Source: Giardia muris (Eukaryota > Fornicata > Diplomonadida > Hexamitidae). Taken from it: 64,000 nt of DNA. A model generated the notes under the pieces. The model saw only the letters and a list, made by a program, of their open reading frames with translations. It was not told where the DNA came from and ran no database searches. Of this stretch, positions 63,073 through 64,000 are shown in pieces (the stretch's first letter is position 1; each line of letters begins with the position of its first letter). The stretch lies in contig CM016925.1 of the NCBI GenBank assembly GCA_006247105.1, positions 1,364,001-1,428,000 of the forward strand, given 5' to 3'. The position numbers and the translations under genes were made by a program.

Positions 63073-64000
63073 CTAGTGTGATGGAGGGACAAGGTCTTGT
63101 TCATATGGGGTGAGGATTTCAACGCAATCTTGATACCCACGAGCGGCCGCAATCATGAGTGCCGTCCGCCCGTCAGTCTTTGTCAGGCCATATTCGATGG
63201 GAGCCAGTAGCTTTACGCACTCGGCCTTTCCGTAAGTTGCGGCTCGGATCAGGGCGGTCTCCCCATCGCTCCGTTGCATTCTGTTATAAAACGGGATCAT
63301 CATACGGACGATCTCGGTCTGTCCATATTGCGCGGCTATGGGCATCGCTGTTGCACCATCTCGAAAGCGCATATTCCGTTCCTTCTCCAGTAGGATCTTC
63401 ACGACGTCTGTATGTCCCTTTTGGGCCGCCACTGCCATGGCGAACCAGCCCTTACTATCTGTCATGTTCCCCTCGAGCTCAGTGAGGACCTGGACGACGT
63501 CAACACGTCCTGCACGTGCTGCAAGGATGAGGGCCGTGGCCCCACTCTGCCAGCCTTCGGCCACCATCTGCATCCGTGCTTCCTTAACGGCTAGTAACCG
63601 GACGATTTCGATGTACCCCGCCTCCGCAGCGATCATCAGAGCCGTCTTCCCTTTGATATTTGTGAATCGGGCCATGTGCAGGTGATCGGCGACGCCCTTG
63701 ACGTCATTCGCGGACGCCGATACCATCAGCTGAGTATCTCCATACTTGTCCCGAGCAACCTTCTCGAGAGGATGAAGGATCTTGTAACACTCGATGTGGT
63801 TACCCGCCCTGGCGAGCTTGTAAGCTATACTGCCGTCGTACCGCATCATCCCTCGTTCGAGTGGGGCGAGGATCTGCACGACATCCGTGTGACCATACTG
63901 AGCCGCAAGCATGAGGGCCGTTGTCCCATCGGTGTTCGGACACCCCGCTTGATAAAGCAGGCTACACGCCTTCGCGACGTTTCCCTCCTGGGCAGCTGAC
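63073..64000 (-). CDS. Ankyrin-repeat protein, partial (5' end beyond window)
   Basis: The frame is open from the stop at 63073 through the window edge (about 308 residues seen) and codes for ankyrin units such as GTTALMLAAQYGHTDVVQIL, GKTALMIAAEAGYIEIVRLL and GRTALMIAAARGYQDCVEIL. An internal ATG at 63912 is just part of a repeat; the repeats continue upstream of it to 64000, so the true start is outside. It belongs to the 21.1 family and may have an N-terminal kinase-like domain outside this window. Confidence 0.88.
   Translation of the reverse strand, partial: SAAQEGNVAKACSLLYQAGCPNTDGTTALMLAAQYGHTDVVQILAPLERGMMRYDGSIAYKLARAGNHIECYKILHPLEKVARDKYGDTQLMVSASANDVKGVADHLHMARFTNIKGKTALMIAAEAGYIEIVRLLAVKEARMQMVAEGWQSGATALILAARAGRVDVVQVLTELEGNMTDSKGWFAMAVAAQKGHTDVVKILLEKERNMRFRDGATAMPIAAQYGQTEIVRMMIPFYNRMQRSDGETALIRAATYGKAECVKLLAPIEYGLTKTDGRTALMIAAARGYQDCVEILTPYEQDLVPPSH

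Noticed and set aside
1..64000. Hexamitid genetic code (TAA/TAG as Gln)
   Set aside because: TAG and TAA end several well-defined proteins at the expected length, so the standard code applies.

Overview
This window looks like nuclear DNA of a diplomonad of the Giardia type. The genes are intron-poor and packed on both strands with gaps of only a few bases, and several convergent genes overlap at their 3' ends. A-rich or AATTAAAA-like initiators sit directly against the start codons, and AGTRAAY-like poly(A) signals overlap many stop codons. TAA, TAG and TGA all act as stops (for example TAG ends the gene at 1465-2259), which argues against hexamitid diplomonads that read TAA/TAG as Gln. The gene content agrees: ankyrin 'protein 21.1'-type genes, a NEK-like pseudokinase with ankyrin repeats, and an archaeal-type alanyl-tRNA synthetase. 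The species cannot be fixed by eye.

Layout. 1-7.0 kb: a partial coiled-coil protein, an acidic-tail protein, the ribosome-assembly WD40 protein GRWD1/RRB1, tRNA-Pro(CGG), epsilon-tubulin and a papain-family protease. 7.1-18.9 kb: a translation and RNA block with eIF2A, the trans-editing protein AlaX, RRP1/Nop52, a NUS1-like cis-prenyltransferase subunit, alanyl-tRNA synthetase, a CBS-domain protein and TRM61. 18.9-33.6 kb: a PP2A B''-type subunit, a DIS3L2-type exonuclease, a large helical protein, a two-Rossmann oxidoreductase-like protein, EXO1, IFT88 and RPB5. 33.6-44.5 kb: mostly unrecognised proteins plus a Pirh2-like RING protein and a tandem winged-helix E2F with an E2F-type inverted repeat in its promoter, then a 1-kb stretch that may hold a decayed gene. 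44.5-64 kb: an ankyrin-RING protein, a PPP phosphatase, an MRS2/CorA-like protein with an altered GMN motif, an FMN split-barrel protein, a polytopic membrane protein, HBS1, a NEK pseudokinase-ankyrin protein, proteasome RPN6, kinesin-9 and two convergent ankyrin genes, the last running off the window.

Functional themes are flagellum and cytoskeleton (epsilon-tubulin, IFT88, kinesin-9), ribosome biogenesis and translation (GRWD1, RRP1, eIF2A, HBS1, AlaRS, AlaX, TRM61), signalling and ubiquitin (two phosphatase genes, NEK pseudokinase, two RING proteins, RPN6) and cell-cycle or encystation transcription (E2F). There is no operon logic; neighbours mostly share promoters or terminators. Start codons were chosen as the ATG nearest an A-rich initiator. 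Longer 5' extensions that begin with TTG or GTG, or that run into the neighbouring gene, were dropped.
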